From: Goleter apudmare HA4340-LM2
GTDB lineage: Bacteria; Cyanobacteriota; Cyanobacteriia; Cyanobacteriales; Nostocaceae
NCBI GenBank assembly: GCA_019359495.1
Contig: JAHHHF010000112.1
Span: 1-53,577 of the forward strand
Length of the DNA: 53,577 nt
Reading direction: 5' to 3'
The notes under the pieces are model-generated. The model searched no databases. It was given only the letters and a program-made list of their open reading frames with translations, and was not told where the DNA came from. Position numbers and translations under genes: made by a program. Positions 1 through 8,573 of this stretch are shown piece by piece. Position 1 is the stretch's first letter, and each line of letters opens with the position of its first letter.

Positions 1-221
1 TTGATGACCGTGATTTTTCTGGTTATCGTTCGGCGGGGGGGTTTTATCTGAATCTTTCTTTGAAGTTGAATGCTCTTTTTGGCGGTTTTGGTTTCCAACA
101 CCCTGTTCCTCCTCAGCAAATGGAGTCTGAGTCTTTGGTGCAGAATACTCGGCAGTCTGAACCTAAAACGTCTCAAGGTCAACTGATCAAAATTTTGCGA
201 CAATCTCTAGCGCGTCAGTAG
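1..221 (+). CDS. C-terminal end of a protein cut by the window edge
   Basis: The frame starting at base 3 is open to a TAG at 219-221 and gives the last 72 residues of a protein that starts outside the window. The piece has a glycine- and aromatic-rich stretch (SAGGFYLNLSLKLNALFGG) followed by a polar, Gln/Ser-rich tail that ends in a basic segment. I do not recognise the family. It reads in the same direction as the DUF11 surface protein that starts 93 bases later, so the two may be co-transcribed, but nothing in the sequence proves this. Confidence 0.5.
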   Translation, partial: DDRDFSGYRSAGGFYLNLSLKLNALFGGFGFQHPVPPQQMESESLVQNTRQSEPKTSQGQLIKILRQSLARQ

Positions 222-314
222 CTTGTCTGCTGCTTGAGGGGGCCTCTTCTGTTGAGATAGCTCTATAAATGGTGTTTCTGTAAACTTTAAAACCTGTCTA
301 AAATCACATAAATC

Positions 315-2258
315 ATGAAAGGACGTTTTAAATTTCCTGCTTACTTAAACTTAGGTTCTATACAGTCTAGATGCGCTAACAGACTGGAGACTTGCTCTTT
401 GCGAAGCCAAACATCTCATAAATTTTCAACACTAGCAATTCGTCTATCCCGTGCAGTACTAATTGTCCCTTTTGTGATGTCTGGGATGGGTTATTTTCCC
501 CAGGCGGCTCAAGCTCAAATAGTTAACAGGGGTAATAACGGTTGCCCTGCTGGTACAAGAATAGATATTGAGAATAATATTTTAGTTAACGGAGATTTCT
601 CTGAAGGCTACACCGGATTCACTAGCGAACTGCCACAGATAGGGCCTGAAAATGCCTATGGTGAGGGATATAGTGTCGTTAATAATACAGAAGCATTCAG
701 AACTAATATTGGTAGTGTAATCAGTGTTCTTGACCCCAAACCATTCCCCGGAGATCCGGCAAATGGTGTGCCTCCTTCCAACTCTTATTATTATTCAAAC
801 CCCAGCAATAATGACTATATAACCCGTAATGGCGCGCCTGTATTGTGGCAACAAACAGTAGCTGTGCAACCAAATACAACTTATAATCTCCTATTTTATA
901 TTGATAATCTCCTCCGAGTTAATCCCGGCGATCCGGCTTCTGGTCAAGCTCCTGACAGTTCAGGATACCCTCCAGTAATTGAAGTGACAGTCGGTGATGG
1001 AGCCGCAACCACAATTTTAGCTCCCCCAGCAGTGATTAGAAATGTTCCCGATCAATGGGTGCCAGTGCAAGTTGCTTTTACTACAGGCTCGTCACAAACA
1101 ACAGCAACTTTATCTCTGCGGGATATTGCTGGAGCCTTTTTTGGTACAGATGAAGCTGGAAATTATAGGGCTGTGTTTGGTGATGATTTTGGGTTTACAG
1201 CGATCGCTTTCAATCAGTGTCTACCCATAGCGTCAGCCTCGCCCGAAATTCGCAAATCAGTCCGACGCTTGCGAGACAACGATAACAATGGAGTATTGAA
1301 TGTCGGGGATGACTTAGCATACACCATCACCATTACCAACACCAGTACCACCGATAACATCACAGATCTGGTAATTGGCGACGCCATCCCCACACAATTA
1401 CAGGTGTTGCGAGATGATTCTAACCCCATTCAGTTTCCTTCAGGTTTCTCTGCGGTGGCCAGTCTCCCAACGACGAATTTTAACGGTACGGGAAACCCAA
1501 TTACCCTGACAAACCCAGGAACATTAGCGGCGGGACAAAGTATTACCCTCACCTACAACGCCCGCATCCAGCCAGGGGCGACAAGTCCGATTATCAACCA
1601 AGCTAGGGCTAACTTTGCTGGTGATGGTGGTCAGCCGATTCTCTCTGATGCGAGCGATTCTACCAATCCCACTCAACCTGGTTCGGCGGTGAATCCTGGT
1701 ACTCCTAACCCCGATGGTAATATCAATCAGCCGAATGCTGGCCCAGCTGACCCTACGATTGTAAATTTGAGCGGTGCTGTTGCCAGTGGAAATCGATTAA
1801 TTTTAGTGAAGCGGATCACGGCTGCAAATAGAGGTGGCGTTCCTATTAGTGGTGTGGCTTTCACGGAAGTTGATGCTGATGCAGACGCCAATGCGATTAA
1901 CCAAGCTGGTCTCAGACCTATAGGTGTGCGCGAAATTCCTTCAACAATACCGTTGCAAAGTGGCGATGATGTGCAGTACACAATTTATTTCCTCGCCGAA
2001 CAGTCATTAAATAATCTCAACTTCTGCGACTTAATTCCTGGAGGAACAACCTATATACCTAATAGTATTTCTATAGTAGGAGCTGGTGCTGGTGCAGACC
2101 AAGGCAGATTTTTCTCGCCTTTGACATCCTTGGAACAATTACCTGAAGGTAGCATCTGCGAAAACCGAACTAATCCTAATGGTGCGGTAATTGTCAAGTT
2201 AGGCAATGTTCTGAATGGACGGCCTGGTTCTGTGAGTTTACGCGTCAGAATAAATTAA
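315..2258 (+). CDS. secreted DUF11-repeat surface protein
   Basis: This 647-residue protein is probably exported. A long basic N-terminus leads to a hydrophobic segment at about residues 45-62 and a likely signal-peptidase site at AQA-Q (about 65-68). Residues 75-300 look like an all-beta extracellular domain, starting near an N-G-D-F motif common in carbohydrate-binding-like modules. Residues about 310-470 match the DUF11/conserved-repeat type (DNNGVLNVGDDLAYTITITN), which is found in bacterial cell-surface proteins, and a second partial repeat is likely near the C-terminus. No catalytic motif is visible. There is no good ribosome site before the ATG, and a start further inside is possible because the part before the hydrophobic core is unusually long. 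Function is unknown; an adhesive or envelope role is inferred from domain type only. Confidence 0.8.
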   Translation: MKGRFKFPAYLNLGSIQSRCANRLETCSLRSQTSHKFSTLAIRLSRAVLIVPFVMSGMGYFPQAAQAQIVNRGNNGCPAGTRIDIENNILVNGDFSEGYTGFTSELPQIGPENAYGEGYSVVNNTEAFRTNIGSVISVLDPKPFPGDPANGVPPSNSYYYSNPSNNDYITRNGAPVLWQQTVAVQPNTTYNLLFYIDNLLRVNPGDPASGQAPDSSGYPPVIEVTVGDGAATTILAPPAVIRNVPDQWVPVQVAFTTGSSQTTATLSLRDIAGAFFGTDEAGNYRAVFGDDFGFTAIAFNQCLPIASASPEIRKSVRRLRDNDNNGVLNVGDDLAYTITITNTSTTDNITDLVIGDAIPTQLQVLRDDSNPIQFPSGFSAVASLPTTNFNGTGNPITLTNPGTLAAGQSITLTYNARIQPGATSPIINQARANFAGDGGQPILSDASDSTNPTQPGSAVNPGTPNPDGNINQPNAGPADPTIVNLSGAVASGNRLILVKRITAANRGGVPISGVAFTEVDADADANAINQAGLRPIGVREIPSTIPLQSGDDVQYTIYFLAEQSLNNLNFCDLIPGGTTYIPNSISIVGAGAGADQGRFFSPLTSLEQLPEGSICENRTNPNGAVIVKLGNVLNGRPGSVSLRVRIN

Positions 2259-2439
2259 ATTAGATAAGTGATCGACGCAATCAATAGATCGCACAAAGCG
2301 GCATAACTTAATCGATATCATGACGATTGCAATAATAGCAGTGATTTGTGGGGCGGATGGCTGGGTGGCAGTAGAGACTTATGGATGTGCGAAATATGAG
2401 TGGTTAAAAACATTTTTAGAATTACCAAATGGCATTCCG

Positions 2440-2581
2440 TAAAGTAGCGGAGAATTTGGGGGTTGACTAATTGTAGTCCGATGCTGGCGAGGAGAGCGAT
2501 CGCAAATTTAGAAACCCGCCATTTTTGAGGCTTGAGATAATCTACGAGTAATTTCCAGTATTGCTGTAGTCTGATTTTCAT
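2440..2581 (-). pseudogene. N-terminal relic of an ABC exporter (fused TMD-NBD type)
   Basis: Reading from the ATG at 2581, the first 47 residues (start MKIRLQQYWKLLVDYLKPQK, then a hydrophobic helix ending near NPQILRYF) look like the beginning of an ABC transporter that carries membrane and ATPase parts on one chain, which is normally about 580-600 residues. After RYF the reading becomes low-complexity and unlike the family, and it stops at 2318. No further transporter sequence is seen. It lies downstream of, and in the same direction as, the siderophore uptake operon, where such exporters are often found, so it may be the remains of an export gene of that cluster. Confidence 0.55.
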
Positions 2582-2808
2582 AAAGCTTTAGCTATCAGCA
2601 AGCAGTATTCTGGAGGCTGATTGAAAAATAAAGTAAAGGAATTGCGATAATTGCTGTAATGCAATTTTTTAGGTAAGAAATGTATTAGATATGTGGTGAT
2701 TCTTAATTCTCCATTGCCTGAAATCCCTTCCGGGAAAGCAAGTTACGCTAGAAGCTACCCTTACATCATTTCTGGAGATGTCTATTGCATAATTTCTATT
2801 CATGATCA

Positions 2809-3207
2809 TCATTCCGCATTTTCATCAATTAATACAGAAGGAATCTGCGCGAAGATAGCAGATTGCAAAAATTGGGGGAGTTGTTTCCAGGGAATCGCTC
2901 TTTTGCCACTCCTAATGTACATTTGCATCAGTTCTAATAATGCTACCGCACTTTCATCTGGTGGAAGATCAACGAGTAGATAAGTAGGTTTTTCTGGGCT
3001 AGAAATAGCCACAACACAGCCGCGACTACATGCCCACAAACATCCCAAAGGCTTAATTTCCATTTGTGATGATAGCAGCTTTTCTCCAGAGCCAGATAAA
3101 GTATTTAATTGCTCTAATAAACGAGTACCATCTCTATGTTGATTTTCAGATAATTCTGCGGAAGAACGGTGGCAGGATGTGCATACGAAAAGGGTGTGTT
3201 TAGTCAT
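2809..3207 (-). CDS. DUF1636 predicted metal-binding protein
   Basis: The 132-residue protein matches the DUF1636/COG5469 type. It opens with a beta strand followed by a CxxC pair (Cys9, Cys12), and a second cysteine cluster lies at residues 56, 60 and 64 (GCLWACSRGC). The layout recalls thioredoxin-fold [2Fe-2S] proteins, though a bound cluster is inferred and not shown. Its ATG overlaps the stop of the siderophore-binding lipoprotein gene by four bases, which indicates translational coupling in one operon. The context points to a role in iron or metal handling linked to siderophore uptake. Exact function is not known. Confidence 0.8.
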   Translation of the reverse strand: MTKHTLFVCTSCHRSSAELSENQHRDGTRLLEQLNTLSGSGEKLLSSQMEIKPLGCLWACSRGCVVAISSPEKPTYLLVDLPPDESAVALLELMQMYIRSGKRAIPWKQLPQFLQSAIFAQIPSVLIDENAE

Positions 3208-4196
3208 GGGGTTAGGGGTGTATTAATTAAGTATTTATATAAATCATCTAACACTGCATTAGCAGCAAGTAAATTCCCCCCAGACCAAGTTAAAGCATCT
3301 ACAGTATATACTTGACCTTGCTGAACTGCTTTTAGTGTTCTCCAAAGAGGCTTTTTTTGTAGTTCATCAAAAATATTTCTACCACGATTATTCAAAATTT
3401 GAATAAACAGAATATCGCCATCTGCTTCTTCCAAATTTTCCTCAGAAATGTTTTTTCTACCGTATAGTGCAATGACATTTTGAGCTTGCGGGCGTTGCAG
3501 TCCAATATCATTAATAATAGAGCCTATAAATGAATTTTTTGTACTAATTTGAATCCCCCAGACATCAAAAATAGAAATAACAGATATTGTCTTATCTTTA
3601 TATCGATTCCTTAAGGATATTTTCAATTGTTCAATTCGTTGATAATATTGACTCCAAGCTTTTTGTGCAACTTCCTGTTTCCCTAATGTCTCGGCTACGA
3701 AATCAAAATGTTCTCGCCAAGACGTATCACCACCTTGCCACTCACCCAGTACTGTAGGGGCAATTTGAGAAAGCAGAGGATAAATTGTTTGAGTAAGTTT
3801 CCAACCTAGAATAAGATCAGGCTTAAGTAGCAAGATTTTTTCTAGATTAGGCTCGTTTTGACTACCTAATTGCTTTATTCCTTCTGTGTTATTTTTTAGA
3901 TATGTATCGAACTTATATTGTGAAACATTGGCGACTGAAGTGCTACCGATTGGTTTAATACCCAGAACAAGTGCATTGGCCAAAGTAAAGCGAGATATGG
4001 TAGCAATACGCTTGGGATTTTTAGGAATACAGGTTTCCCCCATGACGTGCTCAATCATACGACAATTAGCAGTAGGTGATAATCTATTTATGTTGGGTAA
4101 AGTATTAGCAAATTTGCCATTACAAGTGCTAATCAAAAAAAGAGTTGATATGAAAAGTAGGAACAGTATAATTACAGTAAGAACTCTATTTTTCAT
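3204..4196 (-). CDS. iron-siderophore ABC transporter substrate-binding lipoprotein
   Basis: This 330-residue protein is a periplasmic binding protein of the FecB/FhuD class (Peripla_BP_2, PF01497). The N-terminus has a strong hydrophobic stretch and a likely lipobox cysteine at Cys25 (LISTC). The mature part carries family landmarks: KRIATISRFTLANALVLGIKPIG near residues 62-84, and NLEKILLLKPDLILGW, the typical clause naming where the ligand lobe starts. It ends with a segment (VDALTWSGGNLLAANAVLDDL) that fits the C-terminal lobe. It should pass ferric siderophore from the outer-membrane receptor to an inner-membrane permease; no permease or ATPase gene is in the window. It sits between the receptor gene and the DUF1636 gene on the same strand. 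Confidence 0.92.
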   Translation of the reverse strand: MKNRVLTVIILFLLFISTLFLISTCNGKFANTLPNINRLSPTANCRMIEHVMGETCIPKNPKRIATISRFTLANALVLGIKPIGSTSVANVSQYKFDTYLKNNTEGIKQLGSQNEPNLEKILLLKPDLILGWKLTQTIYPLLSQIAPTVLGEWQGGDTSWREHFDFVAETLGKQEVAQKAWSQYYQRIEQLKISLRNRYKDKTISVISIFDVWGIQISTKNSFIGSIINDIGLQRPQAQNVIALYGRKNISEENLEEADGDILFIQILNNRGRNIFDELQKKPLWRTLKAVQQGQVYTVDALTWSGGNLLAANAVLDDLYKYLINTPLTP

Positions 4197-4228
4197 TTGC
4201 TGCTGAAAGACTTATTTCTAACACTCTC

Positions 4229-4250
4229 GAAGAGCGTAGCTACGCTCTTC
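4229..4250. repeat. perfect 22-bp palindrome between receptor and binding-protein genes
   Basis: The arms GAAGAGCGTAG / CTACGCTCTTC form a perfect palindrome in the 85-base gap of the siderophore operon. There is no T-run directly after it, so it may be a dispersed repeat or an RNA-processing hairpin more than a terminator. Confidence 0.6.
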
Positions 4251-4281
4251 TCGTTTCTTATCTTCAAAAATATTCATCAAT

Positions 4282-6816
4282 TTAAAACTGGTATGAAATT
4301 GAACCAGTAACTGCAAAAGGTGAGCCTTGATACACATTAGCAGCATTCACTGTGGAGACAACATATTTCGTGTCAAACAGGTTCTCAATTCCCAAACGAA
4401 ATGTGAGATTTTCCAGCTTGTATGAAGCCCCTAAGTCTACACGTACGTAGCTAGGAACATCAAAGGAATTAGCACTATCGCCCTTTCTGTCACCCACGTA
4501 GACTAGACCACTGCTGAGGCTGAGTCCTCTCAAGCCACCTTTGATAAAATCATACTTAGCATATAAGCCAAAGCTATTGGATGGAGAATTGACAAACGTA
4601 TTGCCTTGCTGTCCCGTGTTATTTTTCGTAATCTCAGCATCTAGCAATGTGTAGGCGGTAATCAGGCTGAAGTTATCTGTGACCTTACCTGCAACTTGTA
4701 ACTCCAAGCCGCGACTGCGAACCTCACCGACGGGAATACTGAAACCAGGATTGTTGGGGTCAGGTTCTGTAATATTAGTTTGAGTAAGATTGAAGAGGGC
4801 AGCAGTTATGCTAAGTTTGTTGTTGAAAAAGTCTGCCTTGGCACCAATTTCATACTGGGTAGCAGTTGTAGGATCGATAAAGCTGCCATCTGCCAGCTTG
4901 GTAAATTGTGGCTGAATCGATTGGCTGAAACTGGCGTAGAGAGAAGCGGAATCTGTGAAGTTATAGACTAGCCCCACGGTTGGAGAAAGAAAAGTTCCTT
5001 TTCCATCAGTCGTAAGAGCTGTAGCACTGGTTGACTTAAAATCTGCTTGATACGAACCGTAACGCAAACCTGCAAGAACTCGCAAACGTCCGAGAGTTAT
5101 GAAGTCCTGAAAATATACACCGTATTCTGTATTGTCGACAAGTTGGTTACCAAAATTTAAATCTGTTGGTAATGGAGCACCAAAAACAGGATTGAACAAG
5201 CCAATGTTACCGAACAAAGCATTTCTTCGATTAAACGTGGCATCAGCTTTGACTCTGTTATATTCAGCTCCCAATAATAATTTGTGGTCAGATGCTCCTA
5301 TTTTGAAATTCCCTCGTACCTCAGCCCGTATATCGCTTTGAGTGTAACTTTCTGTAAGTGGTCTGTAGAAGTACGGAACTGTATCTCTATTCAACGAAAA
5401 AGCAGAAACAATGAACCAATCTCTGTTAGTGTTTAAGTATTGACCACTGAGATTTAGTGACCAATTTTTACCTAAAGGCTGGTCAAAGTAAGCACTCACG
5501 CGATAATTATCATTGCGCGCACTATCACGCGGATCGACGTAACTGCGATCATAGAGAAATTGATTGTTAAAGAATTTGATCCCGGAATTCCAATTTTGCC
5601 TCTGCTGATAGTACTCTGCCTCAACCGTCAAAGAACTACCGTTCTTAGGCAACCAAGTGATAGAAGGAGCCACAAAAATGCGATTATCCTCTACATTTGC
5701 GTAAAATGAGTCTGCATCCTGTACCGCAGCGACTAGACGGTAAAGTAGTGTTTTATCACTATTTAGCGGCCCTGTAAAATCGACTTCTCCACGATAGGAG
5801 TTAAAACTGCCTGCTTGAAAGGTAACGGTGTTACTTGGTGTTGCTTGTGGCTTCTTGCTGACATAATTAACTACGCCCCCAGGGGTACCTGTGCCATAGA
5901 GTAAGGAAGAAAGGCCTTTAAGAATTTCAATGCGATCAATGTTTGCTAAATCGCGTACAACAAAGCGCCCATTATCTCGCAAGCCATTGATGTAGGTTTG
6001 TCGTGACACACCAAAGCCCCGAATTGTAAATTCAGGAGTAGTTCCTCCGGATGCTTCCGATCCTCTTGTAACGCCAGGAACAAAGGGAATCAAATCTTCC
6101 CCACGCTTGGGAGAGATATCTTCAATTAACTCCCTGGGAATCACCCCAATGGAAGCAGGAGTTTCCAGAAGAGGAACATCTAGTCTTGTACCAGTGATAG
6201 CATCTCTTACGCGGTATCCATCATCTTGCTCACCCGTCACCACCAACTCTATTGGCTCGTCCTGCTGCGCCGATGGTTCTTCTTTGGGTATTTCACCTGT
6301 TGGCTGTTCTAGCGTTTCCGGTTGGGGTGGTGGCTGCATTGCATTTGCCGCAGGTGTAAAACCTAAAATCAAACCTTCATCACTGTCAAATAACTCAAAC
6401 GTTGGCAGCCCTATCTCACCTGCCACCGTCACCCGGATAGTATTGGCATCAAAGTTTATTACTGTTATCTCAGTAATACCCGCAGTTGGCTTTTGGGAAC
6501 GGAATGTGAATACATCCCCACTAGGTAAACGCAATTGAGCATTAGGGATATCTGCAATAAAGTTATTTTCGGCACTGCGATTTGTGATTTGCAACTGCTC
6601 TCCTTGAGTTGTCTGCAAAATCACCTCCACACCTTTGTCAGTGGGATTCACCTGAACTCCCGTCACCTGAATTTGTGATTGAGCATTGGGAACTGTGATT
6701 TGGGAAATTTTCTGTACAAGAGTAGGTGTTTGTTCTTCTTGTGCTTTTGCTGAGTAAATCATCAATCCCCAAACAATACTCGTCATCAAAACCAGTCTTT
6801 GCAGTCGATGCGACAT
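4282..6816 (-). CDS. TonB-dependent siderophore receptor with N-terminal AMIN domain
   Basis: This is an outer-membrane ferric-siderophore receptor (FhuA/IutA type). The chosen ATG at 6816 gives 844 residues and places the signal peptide at the start (MSHRLQRLVLMTSIVWG, cleavage near AKA-Q) with GGAG just upstream; a GTG at 6858 would add 14 residues in front. Residues about 30-150 form the AMIN domain that cyanobacterial receptors often carry. A Pro/Glu linker follows, then the plug (VVTGEQDDGYRVRDA, and EILKGLSSLLYGTGTPGG near 305-325), then a 22-strand-type barrel ending in the aromatic GSISYQF signature. The binding-protein and DUF1636 genes lie downstream and an AraC regulator lies upstream. 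It is likely controlled by iron and by that regulator, because a conserved element lies 131 bases upstream of the start. Confidence 0.95.
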   Translation of the reverse strand: MSHRLQRLVLMTSIVWGLMIYSAKAQEEQTPTLVQKISQITVPNAQSQIQVTGVQVNPTDKGVEVILQTTQGEQLQITNRSAENNFIADIPNAQLRLPSGDVFTFRSQKPTAGITEITVINFDANTIRVTVAGEIGLPTFELFDSDEGLILGFTPAANAMQPPPQPETLEQPTGEIPKEEPSAQQDEPIELVVTGEQDDGYRVRDAITGTRLDVPLLETPASIGVIPRELIEDISPKRGEDLIPFVPGVTRGSEASGGTTPEFTIRGFGVSRQTYINGLRDNGRFVVRDLANIDRIEILKGLSSLLYGTGTPGGVVNYVSKKPQATPSNTVTFQAGSFNSYRGEVDFTGPLNSDKTLLYRLVAAVQDADSFYANVEDNRIFVAPSITWLPKNGSSLTVEAEYYQQRQNWNSGIKFFNNQFLYDRSYVDPRDSARNDNYRVSAYFDQPLGKNWSLNLSGQYLNTNRDWFIVSAFSLNRDTVPYFYRPLTESYTQSDIRAEVRGNFKIGASDHKLLLGAEYNRVKADATFNRRNALFGNIGLFNPVFGAPLPTDLNFGNQLVDNTEYGVYFQDFITLGRLRVLAGLRYGSYQADFKSTSATALTTDGKGTFLSPTVGLVYNFTDSASLYASFSQSIQPQFTKLADGSFIDPTTATQYEIGAKADFFNNKLSITAALFNLTQTNITEPDPNNPGFSIPVGEVRSRGLELQVAGKVTDNFSLITAYTLLDAEITKNNTGQQGNTFVNSPSNSFGLYAKYDFIKGGLRGLSLSSGLVYVGDRKGDSANSFDVPSYVRVDLGASYKLENLTFRLGIENLFDTKYVVSTVNAANVYQGSPFAVTGSISYQF

Positions 6817-6946
6817 AACTCCACATACCAAAGTGACAAAGTTGATAAAAATTCCCACATAAAAATAGTCTGTAAACTACAAAAAATGCTTGCAGAGATG
6901 AGATAAATTTCGCCTCTACTTGCAGTTAATGGAAGCAACAAACTAT

Positions 6947-6991
6947 TGACAGTTAAAAATTATTATTAATAAGCTTACAGTAATCTCTTTG
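6947..6991 (-). promoter_or_regulatory. 45-bp shared upstream element, copy 1 (before the TonB receptor)
   Basis: The segment begins TGACAGTTAA on the plus strand and ends AAGCTTACAGTAATCTCTTTG. It is 41/45 identical to the segment at 8082-8126 before the araC-type gene, in the same orientation relative to the gene. The match lies only in noncoding DNA, which suggests a common operator or promoter, probably bound by the AraC regulator or Fur. The bound protein is inferred. Confidence 0.6.
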
Positions 6992-7010
6992 GCTATGGAA
7001 CTAGACAGTG

Positions 7011-7052
7011 TTATTCAAACGGAATTTTTTGTTATTCAAACGGAATTTCTTA
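7011..7052. repeat. two tandem 21-bp direct repeats overlapping the araC stop codon
   Basis: TTATTCAAACGGAATTTTTT plus G is followed at once by the same 21 bases with two changes in the last four. The second unit contains the TAA stop of the upstream regulator gene on the minus strand. The spacing equals two helical turns, as in AraC-type half-sites, and the pair lies just upstream of the receptor's 45-bp element. Confidence 0.75.
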
Positions 7053-8030
7053 CTTTTGCCTACAATCGCTAGGACTAATCCCAAATTTTCGTTTAAACGC
7101 AGTAGCAAAACTTCTGCTGTTAGTGTATCCTAATAGGTTGGCAACTTCACTCACATTCATTCTGTTTTCCTGTAATAACAGTCGCGCTTGTTCCATCCGT
7201 AAGTTGTAGAGATAGCCAAACACTGTTGTTCTAAAGACTAACTTAAATCCCTGCTTCAGCGTACAGTCATTCAAACCAACTAATCGTGATAACTCCATCA
7301 AAGAAGGGGGATTATCCAATTTTGCTTGTAAAATTTCTTTAGCGTGGTGAATACGCTTGATTTGATCGGGTTTCAGCGATAAATTTTCTTTGCTACCGTT
7401 TCTTACTTCTAATTCTTGCTCGGTTAGCAACGCCATTAACTCTAATGTTTTCCCTTCAAGATACATCCGCTTTACAGCACCTTGATATGGACAGTTTAAA
7501 ATTTGGTGTAGTACAGCTTGCATTGCTGGAGTTTTTATGCTTGTCCGGGTATAGCAGTCATAAATGGGTTTTTTAATCAAGTGGTGTAATTTTTGTGGTA
7601 ATTCTCCTGACTCATCCCCTGCGAATGTGCGAAATGTTTCTGGGTTTATATGTACATTAATCTCCAAAAACCTCTGCTCATTTGATAGTTGACAGCTTCC
7701 TTGGGGAAATGTACCACTACCACAAAGGCTGTAGTGTCCTGGGATCAAAGTAGTATCTTCATTGCTCCAACTCCCTGACAGCAAAAAGCTGTATTGCAAT
7801 GGATGGAGTAAATCTGGTAGTTGCACTAGAAGGTTGTCTCGTAGCTGATATTCAGATATTGCTAAATTCAAACCTTCTTGCAACTTAATTGCACGACGAT
7901 ATCCTTCACCAAGTTCTTGGGGATACTTCCAAATCACATCAAACTTATCTGCGAGGTCAAAATTTTGTCGGGTTTCGTCAACTTCCCTAAATAGTTCCCA
8001 GTATGCTTGATAAGAGATGCTGATAGTCAT
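7050..8030 (-). CDS. AraC/PchR-type transcriptional regulator of the siderophore operon
   Basis: The ATG at 8030 gives 326 residues; a TTG at 8081 would place the start inside the conserved upstream element and is less likely. The C-terminal ~100 residues hold the two AraC helix-turn-helix motifs (PSLMELSRLVGLNDCTLKQG and MNVSEVANLLGYTNSRSFAT), ending in FKRKFGISPSDCRQK. The N-terminal part has the length and layout of PchR/YbtA-like regulators, which sense ferric siderophore and activate receptor genes. It is directly upstream of the receptor on the same strand, and both share the 45-bp element, so activation of the receptor operon and self-control are the natural reading. Confidence 0.92.
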   Translation of the reverse strand: MTISISYQAYWELFREVDETRQNFDLADKFDVIWKYPQELGEGYRRAIKLQEGLNLAISEYQLRDNLLVQLPDLLHPLQYSFLLSGSWSNEDTTLIPGHYSLCGSGTFPQGSCQLSNEQRFLEINVHINPETFRTFAGDESGELPQKLHHLIKKPIYDCYTRTSIKTPAMQAVLHQILNCPYQGAVKRMYLEGKTLELMALLTEQELEVRNGSKENLSLKPDQIKRIHHAKEILQAKLDNPPSLMELSRLVGLNDCTLKQGFKLVFRTTVFGYLYNLRMEQARLLLQENRMNVSEVANLLGYTNSRSFATAFKRKFGISPSDCRQK

Positions 8031-8081
8031 TATGAATTGGGAGAAGTTGATGTTGAATACTGCCTGTCGCAAAATTACCAA

Positions 8082-8126
8082 TGACAGTTAAGAATCTTTA
8101 TTAAGAAGCTTACAGTAATCTCTTTG
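8082..8126 (-). promoter_or_regulatory. 45-bp shared upstream element, copy 2 (before the AraC regulator)
   Basis: This copy has four differences from copy 1. The 21-base run AAGCTTACAG...TCTCTTTG is identical in both, and AACTAG follows in both, with seven extra bases in copy 1. It lies 52-96 bases before the araC-type start codon, where an operator or promoter would be expected. Confidence 0.6.
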
Positions 8127-8180
8127 AACTAGCAAGGATTTTGTAGTTGACCTCACCTTAGTTACGGACACAAGTAAAAA

Positions 8181-8345
8181 ATGTTACTAAAATTAAGTAC
8201 ATGGACAGAAGTTGAGACGTATTTACAAACATCTACAGAAATAATTTTGCCTATTGGTTCCACAGAACAGCACGGGCCAATGGGTTTAATTGGGACTGAT
8301 GCGATTTGTGCAGAAGCGAACGCTCGTGGTGTGGGTGAAGCCACT
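8181..8345 (+). pseudogene. N-terminal relic of a creatininase-family amidohydrolase
   Basis: The first ~54 residues from the ATG read as the start of the creatininase/creatinine amidohydrolase family, including the metal-site signature LPIGSTEQHGPMGLIGTDAI, in which the Glu and His normally bind the metals. After VGEAT the similarity ends, and the frame runs into sequence that reads on the other strand as a transposase start. The usual protein is about 240-270 residues, so about 80% is gone. Confidence 0.7.
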
Positions 8346-8365
8346 GCTTTTATTAATGTTGTCTT

Positions 8366-8443
8366 TTTTACTTGCTTTTGATACCAATCATCTACGATGA
8401 CAAAGATTGTTGTTAATAGCGTTCCAAAGTCTATGCTATTCAT
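8366..8443 (-). mobile_element. N-terminal scrap of a DDE transposase
   Basis: From the ATG at 8443 the minus strand reads MNSIDFGTLLTTIFVIVDDW followed by YQKQVKK. This resembles the first residues of transposases common in Nostocales (IS4/IS982-like), recalled from general knowledge and not searched. The reading then enters the antisense of the creatininase relic. No other part of an insertion sequence is visible, so this looks like an insertion followed by deletion. Confidence 0.5.
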
Positions 8444-8573
8444 GGGGGAGGTTTGAGTTGAAAAGCTAGTAACTTTCATCTTCTTACTTCTCCCGCCTTT
8501 TTTCTAATTCACATTAGGCGTAGTATATATTTGCTGCTGAGTTATTCTACAGCGTTAGGTCAACAACTGGGGA

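Noticed and set aside
2693-2983. 96-codon plus-strand open frame
   Set aside because: It overlaps the antisense of the DUF1636 gene, has no ribosome site, and shows no protein-like pattern of its own.
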